From: Paenibacillus agricola
Lineage (GTDB): Bacteria; Bacillota; Bacilli; Paenibacillales; NBRC-103111
Length of the DNA: 64,000 bases
Assembly (NCBI RefSeq): GCF_011440305.1
Contig: NZ_JAAOIW010000016.1
Span: 1 to 64,000 of the forward strand
Direction of reading: 5' to 3'
Each line of letters starts with the position of its first letter. Position 1 is the first letter of the stretch. Positions 1 through 9,056 of this stretch are shown here, in pieces. A program made the position numbers and the translations under genes. Under the pieces are notes generated by a model. That model was not told the origin of the DNA and made no database searches. It saw nothing but the letters and a program-made list of their open reading frames with translations.

Positions 1-590
1 AGCACCTTGAGGACCAAGATCACCTTGAGGGCCAAGAGCACCTTGAGGACCAAGGGCACCTTGAGGACCAAGGGCACCTTGAGGGCCAAGAGCACCTTGC
101 GGGCCAAGAGCACCTTGAGGACCAAGAGCACCCTGAGGGCCAAGATCACCTTGAGGACCAAGGGCACCTTGAGGGCCAAGAGCACCTTGCGGGCCAAGAG
201 CACCTTGCGGGCCAAGAGCACCTTGCGGGCCAAGAGCACCTTGCGGGCCAAGAGCACCTTGCGGGCCAAAAGCACCTTGAGGACCAAAAGCGCCTTGAGG
301 ACCAAGATCACCTTGAGGACCAAGAGCACCTTGAGGACCAAGAGCACCTTGCGGGCCAAGAGCACCTTGCGGGCCAAGAACACCTTGCGGGCCTTGAGCA
401 CCTTGAGCACCTTGAGGACTCTGAGGACCTTGAGCGCCCTGAGCACCTTGAGGACCTTGGCGGCCTTGAGGACCCTGGGCTCCTTGTGCACCCTGAGCAC
501 CTTGAGGACCTTGGACTATTAGAGTACCTTGAGGGCCTTGGACTACTAGAGCACCTTGAGGACCTTGGGCACCTTGATCTCCCTGATCTC
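1..590. repeat. 18-bp tandem repeat array coding GALGPQ collagen triplets
   Basis: Near-identical 18-bp units (agcaccttgcgggccaag and variants with gaggaccaag) run head to tail through most of 1-390 and become more diverged toward about 590. Each unit encodes six residues, Gly-Ala-Leu-Gly-Pro-Gln, on the minus strand. The near identity of the units between about 180 and 270 suggests recent slippage expansion. The long open frame on the plus strand here is only the antisense of the repeat. Confidence 0.9.
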
Positions 591-972
591 CCTGAGCACC
601 TTTTGGACCTTGTGATCCTCGTTGTCCTCGTGATCCTCGTGATCCTCGTTGTCCTCGTAATCCTCGTGATCCTCGTGATCCTCGGTATCCTCGGTATTCT
701 CGAGGTACGTTTATCTTCACTTGAACATTTTGTGAAGGTGTGCATGTGCATTTACTATGACCACATTGCGAACATTTTTTACGGATGCATGTGCATTTAC
801 TATGACCACATTGCGAACATTTTTTACGGATACATGTGCATTTACTATGACCACATTGCGAACATTTTTTGCGGATACATGTGCATTTACTATGACCACA
901 TTGCGAACATTTTTTGCGGATACATGTGCATTTACTATGTCCACATTTCAAACATTTTTTAATTTCACCCAA
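1..972 (-). CDS. Collagen-like protein with Cys/His-rich N-terminal repeats (partial, C-terminus outside window)
   Basis: Read on the minus strand, the frame is open from a TTG start at 972-970 to the window edge (324 codons, no stop). The start is fixed by AAAGGAG at 987-981, 8 nt upstream, and an in-frame TAA at 996-994. After MGEIKKCLK come four exact 15-residue units [15 protein letters not shown] (945-766) and a partial fifth. A short linker (about KINVPREY) leads into Gly-X-Y triplets: first G-S-R/G-Q-R/G-Y-R, then Gln-rich triplets, then long runs of GALGPQ. Gly-X-Y runs of this kind in spore formers usually belong to exosporium or spore-surface filaments (BclA-like). That role is inferred. 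No signal peptide is seen. The Cys/His units could bind metal or cross-link. I do not know this N-terminal repeat family. Confidence 0.85.
   Translation of the reverse strand, partial: MGEIKKCLKCGHSKCTCIRKKCSQCGHSKCTCIRKKCSQCGHSKCTCIRKKCSQCGHSKCTCIRKKCSQCGHSKCTCTPSQNVQVKINVPREYRGYRGSRGSRGLRGQRGSRGSRGQRGSQGPKGAQGDQGDQGAQGPQGALVVQGPQGTLIVQGPQGAQGAQGAQGPQGRQGPQGAQGAQGPQSPQGAQGAQGPQGVLGPQGALGPQGALGPQGALGPQGDLGPQGAFGPQGAFGPQGALGPQGALGPQGALGPQGALGPQGALGPQGALGPQGDLGPQGALGPQGALGPQGALGPQGALGPQGALGPQGALGPQGDLGPQGA
741..957. repeat. 45-bp tandem repeat coding the Cys-rich 15-mer
   Basis: Units start at 741, 786, 831, 876 and 921 with a period of exactly 45 bp. The first four are almost identical, differing at tgcatg/tacatg and acgga/gcgga. 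The last diverges after about 940. On the minus strand they encode [15 protein letters not shown], with four Cys and one His per unit. The single-base differences I could read are synonymous, which points to selection on the protein. Confidence 0.9.
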
Positions 973-1362
973 TTTATCGTCTCCTTTCAAAGATTACTGT
1001 ATTCTATGAGTCTGAAATTAATTGGACTGGACAAAAATCTATAAAAAACATTCAATTTAAAAAACACGGAATATCTTTAAATCTTTAAATCCATGAAAAT
1101 ATACAAGATTATACAAAAAACAGAATTTTGGAAATACAATATACCCTCTCATGGTGACAACAAAAAAAGGCCAGCTGTTAAGATGTACTTAACTTGTTGA
1201 CCGGAAGGGATTTCTTTGGTTGAAATTCGTTGTAAGAATAAGGTGTACTCAGATGTGCTGAGGGCGGAGGCGGTTAGCGTTCTTATGCTGGACATTACAT
1301 CTCTTAACTAACCGGTCTCATAGAATAGCTTGAAATTGCTCTCATTTCCTTTTTCTCTTCTT
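973..1362. other. Intergenic stretch upstream of collagen-like gene
   Basis: This holds the leader and promoter of the leftward collagen-like gene up to about 1040. The rest is AT-rich sequence with no credible gene. A small 6-bp inverted repeat, GTTAAG-atgta-CTTAAC, lies near 1177-1193. The right part (about 1150-1360) lies directly beyond the stop of the dead transposase and may be the non-coding end of that element. I could not define terminal repeats. Confidence 0.4.
1000..1008 (-). promoter_or_regulatory. Candidate SigK/SigE-type -10 box for the collagen-like gene
   Basis: The minus strand reads CATAGAATA at 1008-1000, an exact match to the CATANNNTA -10 consensus of mother-cell sporulation sigma factors. 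A start about 8 nt downstream would leave a 5' leader of about 20 nt before the TTG start, including the ribosome site. No convincing -35 AC element was found at the expected distance, so this is a moderate-confidence inference. Confidence 0.4.
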
Positions 1363-1690
1363 TTACACCTTAATAGGCTTAGGTTCCATGAGATTTTTCT
1401 TCAAGGCGTCGATGTATTCGTAGGGCGACAGATCATAAAGGCTGCCATGGATCCGTCGCTGGTTGTAGTCCTGAATAAATTGCGTGACGATCTCGTAGGT
1501 CTGTGGATGGATAGGCCTCGAAATTCATGACGCCCATAACATGCTGCTTCCAAAATCGAATGGAAAGATTCAATGTGCGCTAAATAAATGAGTTCTTTTT
1601 CAGGATGCTTTGAATGGATTCAATGCTGGCATTATCGTAGCAGTTGCCTTTTCAGCTCCTACTTGACTTGATCCCGCTAATTCTCAACAT
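1363..1690 (-). pseudogene. Degenerate IS3-family transposase (orfB C-terminal remnant)
   Basis: Translating the minus strand and switching frames gives KGNCYDNASIESIQSILKK, then KELIYLAHIESFHSI, then FIQDYNQRRIHGSLYDLSP and YEYIDALKKNLMEPKPIKV ending in TAA at 1365-1363. NCYDNA..ES and the YN..RIH.SL..LSP tail are hallmarks of the IS3-type integrase catalytic domain; the Glu after NCYDNASI is the expected last residue of DDE. At least two frameshifts and an in-frame TGA just before KGNCYDNA show it is dead. Only the C-terminal third remains and no intact orfA or complete DDE core is present. Confidence 0.8.
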
Positions 1691-1743
1691 AGAATGGTAT
1701 AATTTTACTATTCAAAATATAAGCTTGATCTTTTAAAAGTAAC

Positions 1744-2185
1744 ATGAATTATCCAAACTGCACCAATAAAATGTTTAGCAAAGAAATTAAATCGTGGGAA
1801 AATGAAAAAGGGTAATTCGTCGGAGGAGATGGTATTCACATTGATGATATCGTTTATTATCTTTTTCAAACAGGATCATCATCACGCTCGGATTTAACTA
1901 ATTTATTAAATCTGATTGCTCTAATAACGCCAACACCAACAGTGTTCGGAGCGTCAACAAGCCTTGTGCAGGAGAGGTAGCCGCAGGCATAACGAGCGTA
2001 ACGGTACCAGTAGCAGATGCGACAAGCTTGGCAATACGATCGTACCGAGTGGATATACCATCGCCATTCATATTTCAAGTAATAATAGTGTTGTAGGAAC
2101 AAACGGTGCGATTGCACCACCAGTGTCCGCTACCATCGTCAATCTGGTGTTCAGAGTAACAACCTACAAGCTGGAAGCAACTTAA
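1744..2185 (+). pseudogene. Broken gene of unknown function (one nonsense codon, two frameshifts)
   Basis: An ATG at 1744 opens MNYPNCTNKMFSKEIKSWEN, is interrupted by TAA at 1813-1815, then stays in frame as GDGIHIDDIVYYLFQTGSSS and on to ITPTPTVFGASTSLVQ before a stop at 1978-1980. The coding signal moves to the next frame (AGEVAAGITSVTVPVADATS, from about 1968) and then to a third (GNTIVPSGYTIAIHISSNN to the TAA ending at 2185). The three segments form one coherent beta-rich protein of about 145 residues. I do not recognise the family. Its position near the collagen-like gene could mean a spore-surface protein, but that is speculative. Confidence 0.6.
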
Positions 2186-2251
2186 TTCAAAATATTGTAT
2201 AGCTAATCACATAGTTGAGTCGGAGATTGTGTTTTTACTCTAAAAACTTGT

Positions 2252-2280
2252 AAAACCTATCCATCATGGGATAGGTTTTT
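2252..2280 (+). terminator. Rho-independent terminator after the broken gene
   Basis: A perfect 11-bp stem AAAACCTATCC / GGATAGGTTTT with a 6-nt loop is followed by further T residues. Confidence 0.75.
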
Positions 2281-2319
2281 GTGTTATACAAAATGAAAAT
2301 TATTCATGATAAGAAGGTG

Positions 2320-2346
2320 ATCGGCTTAAGTTCCACGAGATTTAAC
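2320..2346 (-). pseudogene. Short trace of a second IS end related to the 1363-1690 element
   Basis: The plus strand GGCTTAAGTTCCACGAGATTT closely matches GGCTTAGGTTCCATGAGATTT inside the dead transposase at about 1377-1397. On the minus strand it reads NLVELKPI, against NLMEPKPI in the larger remnant. Only about 25 bp are recognisable. Confidence 0.45.
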
Positions 2347-2416
2347 TATCTGGAAATGGATGGACGTATCGGGCTGTGAGGGTGTATATTGAACTTGTGA
2401 AATTGCCTAAAGTATC

Positions 2417-2459
2417 TTTCTTTTTGATTTGTATTTTTGTATAATTGGGTAAAGCGCTT
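2417..2459 (+). promoter_or_regulatory. Promoter with LacI-type operator upstream of the inositol cluster
   Basis: A perfect -10 TATAAT lies at 2440-2445; the -35 (about 2417-2422, TTTCTT) is weak. The palindrome AAGCGCTT (2452-2459, in the context GTAAAGCGCTTAAC) sits at the expected transcription start, where a bound repressor would block initiation. The same core recurs three times upstream of iolD. The sequence is close to both a LacI-family operator and a CcpA cre site, so either or both may bind. Confidence 0.6.
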
Positions 2460-2493
2460 AACTAAGTACTTTTTGAGTAAAGGGTGAAAAGGT

Positions 2494-3531
2494 GTGAAAG
2501 CTATTGTTAAAGTACAACCAGGAGCGGGTCATGTAAAAAGGGTCGATATTCCCGAGCCAATATGCCAACCGGACGTTGGAGTTAAAATCGAAGTAAAGTT
2601 CGCCGGTATTTGCGGTACAGATTTGCATGTTTATCACGATACGTTCAAAAATTATCCTCCTGTTACACTTGGGCACGAATTTTCAGGTGTGGTGGTCGAA
2701 GTCGGTTCCGCTGTTCAACGTGTTAAAGTGGGAGATAGGGTGGCGGTTAATCCTTCGACGGCTGTCGTATGCGGGCAATGCGAATATTGTTTGCAAGGCT
2801 ACTACATGTTTTGTTCGATCCGCCGCGGTATGGGTCATGGGGTTAACGGCGCTTTCACTAAATATGTCGCTGTACGCGAGGATCAAGTGTATGCGCTTCC
2901 AGATTATGTGTCACTAGAAGAAGCTGCATTAGCGGAGCCGTTGGCATGCGCGGTACAGGCAATCGAAGAGCTGACCGATTTACACGCCGGTGATGTTGTC
3001 CTGCTTTCAGGACCAGGTCCGATTGGCATGCTGTGCCTTCTGCTATTGCGAGCCAAAGGCTGCCGTGTTATCGTGGCGGGAACCGGCCAGGATCAATTGC
3101 GCCTTGAGATGGCGCTGCGACTGGGCGCAAGCATTGCTGTCAATGTAATGGCGGAGGATTTGCAGTCGATCATTCTCCGTGAAACCAACGGATTGGGCGT
3201 CGATGCCGTAGTGGAATGCGCAGGGGCCGGGGCATCGGTATTATCTTGTCTGAATGCGGTAAAACGTCTTGGTACCTACATCCAGGTCGGTATAATCGGC
3301 AAGGAAGTTACTTTGCCGTTTGACACGATCCTTTATAAGCAGCTTAAGCTTGTCGGTACGCTGGCGCATTCGCAAAAAACATGGGTGCGCGTCATTAAGC
3401 TGCTTCACCAACAGAAGCTGGCTTTGGCGGAAATGATTACCCACCGTCTGCCTATGAGTCGTTGGGAAGAAGCATTTGAGCTATGCGAGCAAAAGCAGGG
3501 ACTTAAAGTATTTTTGACTTACGATGAATAG
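2494..3531 (+). CDS. Zinc-dependent medium-chain polyol dehydrogenase
   Basis: This 345-aa protein starts with GTG, preceded by AAAGGGTG. It belongs to the medium-chain alcohol/polyol dehydrogenase family (L-iditol, threonine and related dehydrogenases). The catalytic-zinc ligands are Cys40 (GICGTDLH), His61-Glu62 (GHEFSG) and Glu148 (LAEPLAC). The structural-zinc cysteines are Cys93, 96, 99 and 107. The NAD-binding turn GPGPIG is at 173-178. It is first in the inositol cluster, under the same operator type as iolD, so oxidation of an inositol isomer or related polyol is a reasonable guess. Substrate cannot be read from sequence, and the standard inositol pathway does not need this gene. Confidence 0.8.
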   Translation: MKAIVKVQPGAGHVKRVDIPEPICQPDVGVKIEVKFAGICGTDLHVYHDTFKNYPPVTLGHEFSGVVVEVGSAVQRVKVGDRVAVNPSTAVVCGQCEYCLQGYYMFCSIRRGMGHGVNGAFTKYVAVREDQVYALPDYVSLEEAALAEPLACAVQAIEELTDLHAGDVVLLSGPGPIGMLCLLLLRAKGCRVIVAGTGQDQLRLEMALRLGASIAVNVMAEDLQSIILRETNGLGVDAVVECAGAGASVLSCLNAVKRLGTYIQVGIIGKEVTLPFDTILYKQLKLVGTLAHSQKTWVRVIKLLHQQKLALAEMITHRLPMSRWEEAFELCEQKQGLKVFLTYDE

Positions 3532-3672
3532 TGTTGACTTGTGATGAAATTCAGAGGCACTTCCTGCGAAAATTTCAGTACAGTCGGAATAGAGGCATAT
3601 CGGTTCCGCTTTGAACAACTCGGTTTTACGAAAAGTATTGTCGTACCTATCAATTTATAGTAAGATCAAAGA

Positions 3673-3723
3673 AAGCGCTTAATCATTTGGATTAAGCGCT
3701 TTGCCAAGAAAGGTTAAGCGCTT
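3673..3723 (+). promoter_or_regulatory. Triple AAGCGCTT operator array upstream of iolD
   Basis: AAGCGCTT occurs at 3673-3680, 3694-3701 and 3716-3723. The first two copies form a perfect 13-bp inverted repeat (AAAGCGCTTAATC / GATTAAGCGCTTT) around ATTTG. The third is in GTTAAGCGCTTAATCC, only about 30 bp before the iolD start. Spacings of 21 and 22 bp between core starts (two helical turns) would place bound dimers on one face of the DNA. The likely ligand is the LacI-family protein encoded at 12066. The hairpin could also attenuate read-through from the dehydrogenase gene, but no T-run follows. Confidence 0.65.
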
Positions 3724-3754
3724 AATCCAATATGAATGGAAGGGAGATTATCGA

Positions 3755-5620
3755 ATGGACACGATTAGACTTACAATGGCGCAAGCACTTCTTAGATTTC
3801 TGGATAATCAATATACTTCGGAAGACGGCAAGGAAACCAAGCTAGTAAAAGGTATTATGGGAATTTTTGGTCACGGCAACGTAACCGGCATGGGTGAGGC
3901 GTTGGAACGAAGCGCCGGAGAACTGGTTTATATCCAGGGTAAAAACGAGCAGGGTATGGTCCATGCGGCGGCTGCTTATGCGAAGCAAAAAAATCGCAAG
4001 CAAATCTTTGCCTGCACAAGCTCAATCGGTCCGGGAGCCCTCAATATGATTACGGCAGCGGCGACCGCTACTGTCAATCGGATTCCTGTGCTGCTTCTGC
4101 CTGGTGATAATTTTGCATCAAGACAGCCGGATCCTGTGTTACAGCAGCTTGAGGTTGCGGGCGACTACACGATATCCGCGAATGACCCCTTCAAGAATGT
4201 CAGCAAGTACTGGGATCGTATCGTCAGACCTGAGCAATTACTTACGGCAGCAGTGCAGGCGGTTCGTGTACTTACAGATCCGGCTGAGATGGGTGCTGTA
4301 ACATTGGCTCTCCCTCAGGACGTCCAAGCGGAGGCTTACGACTACCCGGCTTCCTTTTTTGAGAAAAAGGTGCATTATATCGACAGACGTCCGGCTGCGG
4401 CCGATGCGGTAAAACGTGCAGCTCAGCTGCTGAAGGGTAAACGCAGACCTTTGATCGTCGCCGGCGGCGGTGTGCTTTATTCATCCGCAAGTAAGGAGCT
4501 CGCAGCATTTGCCGAAGCATTTGGCATTCCGGTGGCGGAAACACAGGCCGGCAAAAGCTCGCTGCCATGGAACCATTCGATGAATGTCGGAGCTATCGGC
4601 GTAACGGGTGCGCTTGCGGCGAATCTGGTTGCCAAGGATGCCGACCTCATTATCGGTGTCGGAACCCGTTATTCGGATTTTACGACTGCATCCAAATCGG
4701 CATTTGCTAACCCAGACGTTCAATTTATTAATATCAACATTAGCGGCTTCGATTCGGCAAAGCTGAATGGAACGGGTATTACCGCAGATGCCAAAGAGGG
4801 ATTGAAAGCGCTTCATGAGACTGCGGCAGCTTTCGACTATAAGAGCGGATACGCTGACGGGGAGATTACCTCACTTAAAGAGCGTTGGGACGGAGAGGTC
4901 GACCGTTTGTATGCGGCTCAGCATGAAGCGGGACTGGCGCAAACGCGGGTACTCGGAGTGATCAACGAGACAATCGATCCTTCATCTGTGATCGTTTGCG
5001 CGGCAGGAAGCCTGCCCGGTGACCTGCACAGGCTTTGGAGATCTGTGGAGCCGAAAACGTATCATATGGAATACGGATTTTCCTGCATGGGCTATGAGAT
5101 TGCGGGAGCCTTCGGAGCTGCGCTCGCCGAGCCGGATCGCGAAGTATACGCAATTGTCGGGGACGGCAGTTATTTGATGCTTCATTCAGAGCTTGTTACA
5201 AGCCTGCAGGAAGGACGCAAAATAACGATTCTGCTGCTTGATAATCACGGCTTCCAATGTATTCATAACCTGCAAAGAGGACATGGCAGCGACGGCTTCG
5301 GCAACGAATTCCGCTACCGTTCCGAGGATACCGGACGTCTGACCGGCGGATATATGCCGATAGATTTTGCCGCTCATGCCCGCGCTTTGGGGGCAAAGGC
5401 CTATAAAGCGAATACGGCTGAGGAATTGAAAAAAGCGCTTTTGCTTGCAAAGCAGGAGACAGTTACGACTTTGATTGAGATTCCGGTTGTGCCGGGAACG
5501 AATACGGACGGCTACGAATCGTGGTGGAATGTAGGCGTACCGGAAGTATCGGTTAGCGATAAAGTGCTTACGGCGCATGAAGAGATGAAGGCCCGCATCC
5601 AATCCGTTAAACTCATTTGA
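3755..5620 (+). CDS. iolD: IolD, 3D-(3,5/4)-trihydroxycyclohexane-1,2-dione acylhydrolase
   Basis: This 621-aa thiamine-diphosphate enzyme opens the inositol ring, converting trihydroxycyclohexanedione to 5-deoxy-glucuronate. The TPP-activating Glu65 lies in IQGKNEQGM. The central domain follows in mid-protein, and the TPP/Mg motif runs from VGDGSY (about 468) to LLDNHG (about 496). The ATG at 3755 is chosen because GGAAGGGAG precedes it; an in-frame TTG at 3701 would start inside the operator array. Length and motifs agree with the IolD family. Cotranscription with iolE is likely, with only 20 nt between them. Confidence 0.95.
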   Translation: MDTIRLTMAQALLRFLDNQYTSEDGKETKLVKGIMGIFGHGNVTGMGEALERSAGELVYIQGKNEQGMVHAAAAYAKQKNRKQIFACTSSIGPGALNMITAAATATVNRIPVLLLPGDNFASRQPDPVLQQLEVAGDYTISANDPFKNVSKYWDRIVRPEQLLTAAVQAVRVLTDPAEMGAVTLALPQDVQAEAYDYPASFFEKKVHYIDRRPAAADAVKRAAQLLKGKRRPLIVAGGGVLYSSASKELAAFAEAFGIPVAETQAGKSSLPWNHSMNVGAIGVTGALAANLVAKDADLIIGVGTRYSDFTTASKSAFANPDVQFININISGFDSAKLNGTGITADAKEGLKALHETAAAFDYKSGYADGEITSLKERWDGEVDRLYAAQHEAGLAQTRVLGVINETIDPSSVIVCAAGSLPGDLHRLWRSVEPKTYHMEYGFSCMGYEIAGAFGAALAEPDREVYAIVGDGSYLMLHSELVTSLQEGRKITILLLDNHGFQCIHNLQRGHGSDGFGNEFRYRSEDTGRLTGGYMPIDFAAHARALGAKAYKANTAEELKKALLLAKQETVTTLIEIPVVPGTNTDGYESWWNVGVPEVSVSDKVLTAHEEMKARIQSVKLI

Positions 5621-5640
5621 TAGTAAAGGAGAATCCGTAC

Positions 5641-6549
5641 ATGCTGAAACTGCCATTTAAATTGGGTATTCATCCGATCAACTGGGTAGGTGAGGACGTC
5701 AAGGAGCATGGTGATAACACGACTTTTGAGCAAATCGCCGACGATATTCAAGCTTTGGGCTTGACCGGAACAGAAATGGGGCGTAAATACCCCACCGATC
5801 CGGCAGCTTTAAAGAAAGAGTTGTCCAAGCGGGGCATTCAACTCGTTTCGCAGTGGAAATCGGTGCTTTTTTCCGATCCGTCTTACCGAGAACAGGAACT
5901 GAACGATTACCGGAAGCATGTTGAATTTTTAAAAGAAATGGGCAGCACTGTCATCAGCACGTGCGAGGTTGGAGGGTCGCTGCATTTTGACCCCAGACGT
6001 ACCCCAAATGAAAAAGAGGTATTGCGGCTCGACGAGGCCGGCTGGCAGAGCCTGGCTGAAGGGCTTAACGCAGCTGGAGCTATCGCTCAGGAATACGGCC
6101 TGAAGCTGACCTATCATCATCATGGGGGGACTGCCGTGGAGCAGCCAGAGGAAATAGACCGTTTGATGGAGCTGACGGACCCGGCCAAGGTGTTTCTGCT
6201 CTATGACACCGGCCACGCTTATTACGGCGGTGCTGATCCATTGACTGTGCTGCGCGAGCATTATGACCGGATCGCTTACATTCACTTAAAGGATATTCGG
6301 CAGGAAGTGCTGGATGAAGCGCGTGCCGAGCAGGTGGATTTTGTGACTTGCATCCGAAAAGGCGTATTTACCGTACCGGGTGACGGATGTCTCGATTTTG
6401 CGCCCATATTCGCTGAGCTTATCACCCGTGGTTATAACGGCTGGGCCATGCTTGAAGGCGAGCAGGATCCAGCAGCACATCCGGCGTACGAATATGCCAA
6501 AAAATCTTTACAGTATATAGAAGCACTCAATTCAAAAGAAAGCAGGTAA
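5641..6549 (+). CDS. iolE: IolE, myo-inosose-2 dehydratase
   Basis: This 302-aa member of the xylose-isomerase-like TIM barrel family dehydrates 2-keto-myo-inositol to trihydroxycyclohexanedione, the step before IolD. The N-terminus KLGIHPINWVGED and the central YHHHGGTAVE (about 157-166) with the downstream LLYDTGHAYYGG and YIHLKD motifs carry the metal-binding and catalytic residues of the family. The ATG at 5641 has AAAGGAG upstream and is preferred over the earlier in-frame TTG at 5617. It sits 20 nt after iolD and 6 nt before iolC. Confidence 0.95.
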   Translation: MLKLPFKLGIHPINWVGEDVKEHGDNTTFEQIADDIQALGLTGTEMGRKYPTDPAALKKELSKRGIQLVSQWKSVLFSDPSYREQELNDYRKHVEFLKEMGSTVISTCEVGGSLHFDPRRTPNEKEVLRLDEAGWQSLAEGLNAAGAIAQEYGLKLTYHHHGGTAVEQPEEIDRLMELTDPAKVFLLYDTGHAYYGGADPLTVLREHYDRIAYIHLKDIRQEVLDEARAEQVDFVTCIRKGVFTVPGDGCLDFAPIFAELITRGYNGWAMLEGEQDPAAHPAYEYAKKSLQYIEALNSKESR

Positions 6550-6555
6550 AAAACC

Positions 6556-7566
6556 ATGACTTATGTTTCCTTTCCTACTGGAAAAGCGTACGATTTTACA
6601 GCGATCGGAAGGCTTTGTATAGACTTGAACGCAAATGAAATCAATCGGCCTATGGAAGAAACGATGACTTTTACGAAATATGTAGGCGGCTCTCCGGCGA
6701 ATATTACGATCGGGATGTCACGCTTTGGATTGAAGACGGCTTTTATCGGTAAAATCGCCGATGATCAAATGGGACGGTTCATCGCCGACTATTTGACCCG
6801 CAATCACATTGATACCTCTAATGTCGTCACAGATAAGACGGGTGCGGTAACCGGGCTTGCTTTTACGGAAATAAAAAGCCCGACGGAATGCAGCATTCTA
6901 ATGTATCGTGATAACGTGGCTGATCTGCGCTTGACGGCCGACGAGGTCCAAGAGGAACTGATTGCGCAGTCAAAGGTGTTATTGATCTCGGGAACGGCAC
7001 TTGCCCAAAGCCCATCCAGAGAAGCGGTATTTCAAGCGTTGAACTATGCCAAAAAGCACGGTGCGGTCATCGTATTTGACCTGGACTACCGGCCGTACAC
7101 CTGGGTATCGCCGGAAGAAACAGCGGCTTACTACAATCTGGCTGCGGAAAAATGCGACATTATCCTCGGCACGCGCGAAGAGTTCGATATGATGGAACGT
7201 TTAGAGCAAAACCCTGAGCATAGTGATAACGTGACTGCTTCCAAATGGTTTGATTATTCAGCCAGGATCGTCATAATCAAACACGGCAAGGAAGGTTCAA
7301 TCGCTTATACGAAGGACGGCGAAGGTCATAAAGCCAAGAGCTTTCCGGCCAAGGTCGTGAAAACATTCGGCGCCGGCGACTCGTATGCCGCAGGTTTCCT
7401 TTACGGAGTTATGCAGGGCTGGACGCTGGAGAAAAGCATGGAGTTCGGCAGTGCTGCGGCCTGCATCGTCATTTCCAGCCACAGCTGCTCTGACGCGATG
7501 CCAACGGCTGAGGCCGTTCATGATTATATCGAACGCTGCAACCGCGGGGAAATAACCGCTTCTTAA
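6556..7566 (+). CDS. iolC: IolC, 5-dehydro-2-deoxygluconokinase
   Basis: This 336-aa ribokinase/PfkB-family sugar kinase phosphorylates 5-dehydro-2-deoxy-D-gluconate. The N-terminal substrate-binding signature is KYVGGSPANITIGMSRFG. The C-terminal PfkB signature FGAGDSYAAGF, with the catalytic Asp, is at about 270-280. It is 6 nt downstream of iolE with a modest AGCAGG ribosome site, so translational coupling is likely. Confidence 0.95.
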   Translation: MTYVSFPTGKAYDFTAIGRLCIDLNANEINRPMEETMTFTKYVGGSPANITIGMSRFGLKTAFIGKIADDQMGRFIADYLTRNHIDTSNVVTDKTGAVTGLAFTEIKSPTECSILMYRDNVADLRLTADEVQEELIAQSKVLLISGTALAQSPSREAVFQALNYAKKHGAVIVFDLDYRPYTWVSPEETAAYYNLAAEKCDIILGTREEFDMMERLEQNPEHSDNVTASKWFDYSARIVIIKHGKEGSIAYTKDGEGHKAKSFPAKVVKTFGAGDSYAAGFLYGVMQGWTLEKSMEFGSAAACIVISSHSCSDAMPTAEAVHDYIERCNRGEITAS

Positions 7567-7610
7567 GATCTAATTAAAATGAAATGAGTAATTGGAAGGG
7601 GAAATAGAAG

Positions 7611-9056
7611 ATGGCTGAAATTTTGAAAAACTGGATTGGCGGCACATGGGTGGCATCCGAATCCACAACCAACGAACCCGTCTATAATCCGGCTACCGAG
7701 GAAGTACTGGCTTTGGTTCCGATCTCTACCAAGGGGGATGTGGACCGTGCAGCTCATGCTGCGAAGGCGGCTTTCGAAACGTGGAGCCGTACGCCTGTTC
7801 CGCGTCGCGCGCGTGTTTTGTTCAAATATCAGCAGCTGCTGGTGGACCATTGGGAAGAATTGGCTAAGCTGGTTACGAAAGAAAACGGCAAAAGCTACAA
7901 CGAAGCCTATGGTGAGGTACAGCGCGGCATCGAATGTGTAGAGTTCGCAGCGGGCGCTCCGAACCTGATGATGGGCAAGCAGCTTCCGGATATCGCCTCC
8001 AATCTGGAATCGGGCATGTACCGCTACCCTGTAGGCGTAGTTGGCGGAATCACACCGTTTAACTTCCCGATGATGGTTCCTTGCTGGATGTTTCCGCTTG
8101 CGATTGCCTGCGGCAACACCTTTATCCTGAAGCCATCCGAGCGCACTCCGCTGCTGGCTGGCCGTTTGGCCGAGCTGTTCAAGGAAGCAGGGCTTCCGGA
8201 CGGCGTGTTTAACATCGTACACGGCTCCCATGATGTGGTTAATGGTATTTTAGAGCATAAGGACATTAAAGCGATCTCGTTCGTTGGCTCCCAGCCGGTA
8301 GCCGAGTATATTTACAAAACAGCTTCGGCGCATGGCAAACGCGTTCAGGCTTTGGCGGGCGCGAAAAATCATTCGATCGTTATGCCGGATGCAGATTTGG
8401 ACGGTTCCGTGAAAGAAATTATTAACGCTGCCTTCGGATCGGCGGGTGAGCGCTGCATGGCCTGCTCCGTTGTTGTAGCTGTCGGCGATATCGGTGATGA
8501 ATTGGTGAACAAGCTGGTCGAAGCGGCGAACCAACTCACGATTGGAAACGGCGCAAATGATGGTGTTTTCCTTGGACCGGTTATTCGCGGAGCTCATAAA
8601 GAGCGTACATTAAAATATATTGAAATCGGCGAAAATGAAGGTGCGCTGCTTATTCGCGACGGTCGTAAAGATGCGGCTTCCAGTGGCGAAGGCTATTTTG
8701 TAGGACCTACCATATTCGATCAGGTTTCGAGCGATATGAAAATTTGGGAGGATGAAATTTTTGCTCCCGTGCTTTCTGTTGTCAGAGTTCCGACCTTGGA
8801 AGAAGCGGTTGAAGTGTCTAACCGCTCCGAATTAGGCAATGGAGCTTGCTTATTCACAAAAAGCGGCAGCAGCGCAAGACAGTTCCGCGAAACGATCGAA
8901 TCCGGTATGCTGGGCATCAATTTAGGCGTACCCGCACCTATGGCCTTCTTCCCTTTTTCCGGCTGGAAAAACTCATTCTACGGCGATCTTCATGCCAACG
9001 GTACGGATGGCGTAGAATTTTATACACGCAAAAAGATGGTAACGGCCCGTTGGTAG
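7611..9056 (+). CDS. iolA: IolA, methylmalonate-semialdehyde dehydrogenase (CoA-acylating)
   Basis: This 481-aa aldehyde dehydrogenase has the MMSDH signature GERCMACSV, with nucleophile Cys282, and an N-terminal [10 protein letters not shown] cofactor region. It oxidises malonate semialdehyde (from IolJ) to acetyl-CoA and CO2, the last step of the pathway, and the family also handles methylmalonate semialdehyde. GGAAGGGG precedes the ATG. In Bacillus subtilis this gene is first in its operon; here it lies between iolC and iolJ. Confidence 0.94.
   Translation: MAEILKNWIGGTWVASESTTNEPVYNPATEEVLALVPISTKGDVDRAAHAAKAAFETWSRTPVPRRARVLFKYQQLLVDHWEELAKLVTKENGKSYNEAYGEVQRGIECVEFAAGAPNLMMGKQLPDIASNLESGMYRYPVGVVGGITPFNFPMMVPCWMFPLAIACGNTFILKPSERTPLLAGRLAELFKEAGLPDGVFNIVHGSHDVVNGILEHKDIKAISFVGSQPVAEYIYKTASAHGKRVQALAGAKNHSIVMPDADLDGSVKEIINAAFGSAGERCMACSVVVAVGDIGDELVNKLVEAANQLTIGNGANDGVFLGPVIRGAHKERTLKYIEIGENEGALLIRDGRKDAASSGEGYFVGPTIFDQVSSDMKIWEDEIFAPVLSVVRVPTLEEAVEVSNRSELGNGACLFTKSGSSARQFRETIESGMLGINLGVPAPMAFFPFSGWKNSFYGDLHANGTDGVEFYTRKKMVTARW

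Larger units (their letters stand above)
2186..2493. other. Intergenic region before the inositol cluster
   Basis: This contains the terminator at 2252-2280, the IS trace at about 2320-2346 and the promoter/operator of the dehydrogenase gene at 2417-2459. No gene is seen. Confidence 0.6.

Noticed and set aside
7-522. Long plus-strand open frame rich in T-L-R-A-K-S repeats
   Set aside because: It is the antisense of the minus-strand Gly-X-Y repeats and has no ribosome site. The minus-strand frame has a start, ribosome site and sensible protein.
741-957. CRISPR-like regular array
   Set aside because: Units are directly adjacent with no unique spacers and encode a protein repeat.
486-962. Plus-strand frame over the 45-bp repeats (YYDHIANIF units)
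   Set aside because: Shadow of the Cys-rich repeat; repeats keep all frames open.
3673-3704. Perfect 13-bp inverted repeat as rho-independent terminator
   Set aside because: No T-run follows and the arms contain the operator core found elsewhere, so a binding site is more likely.
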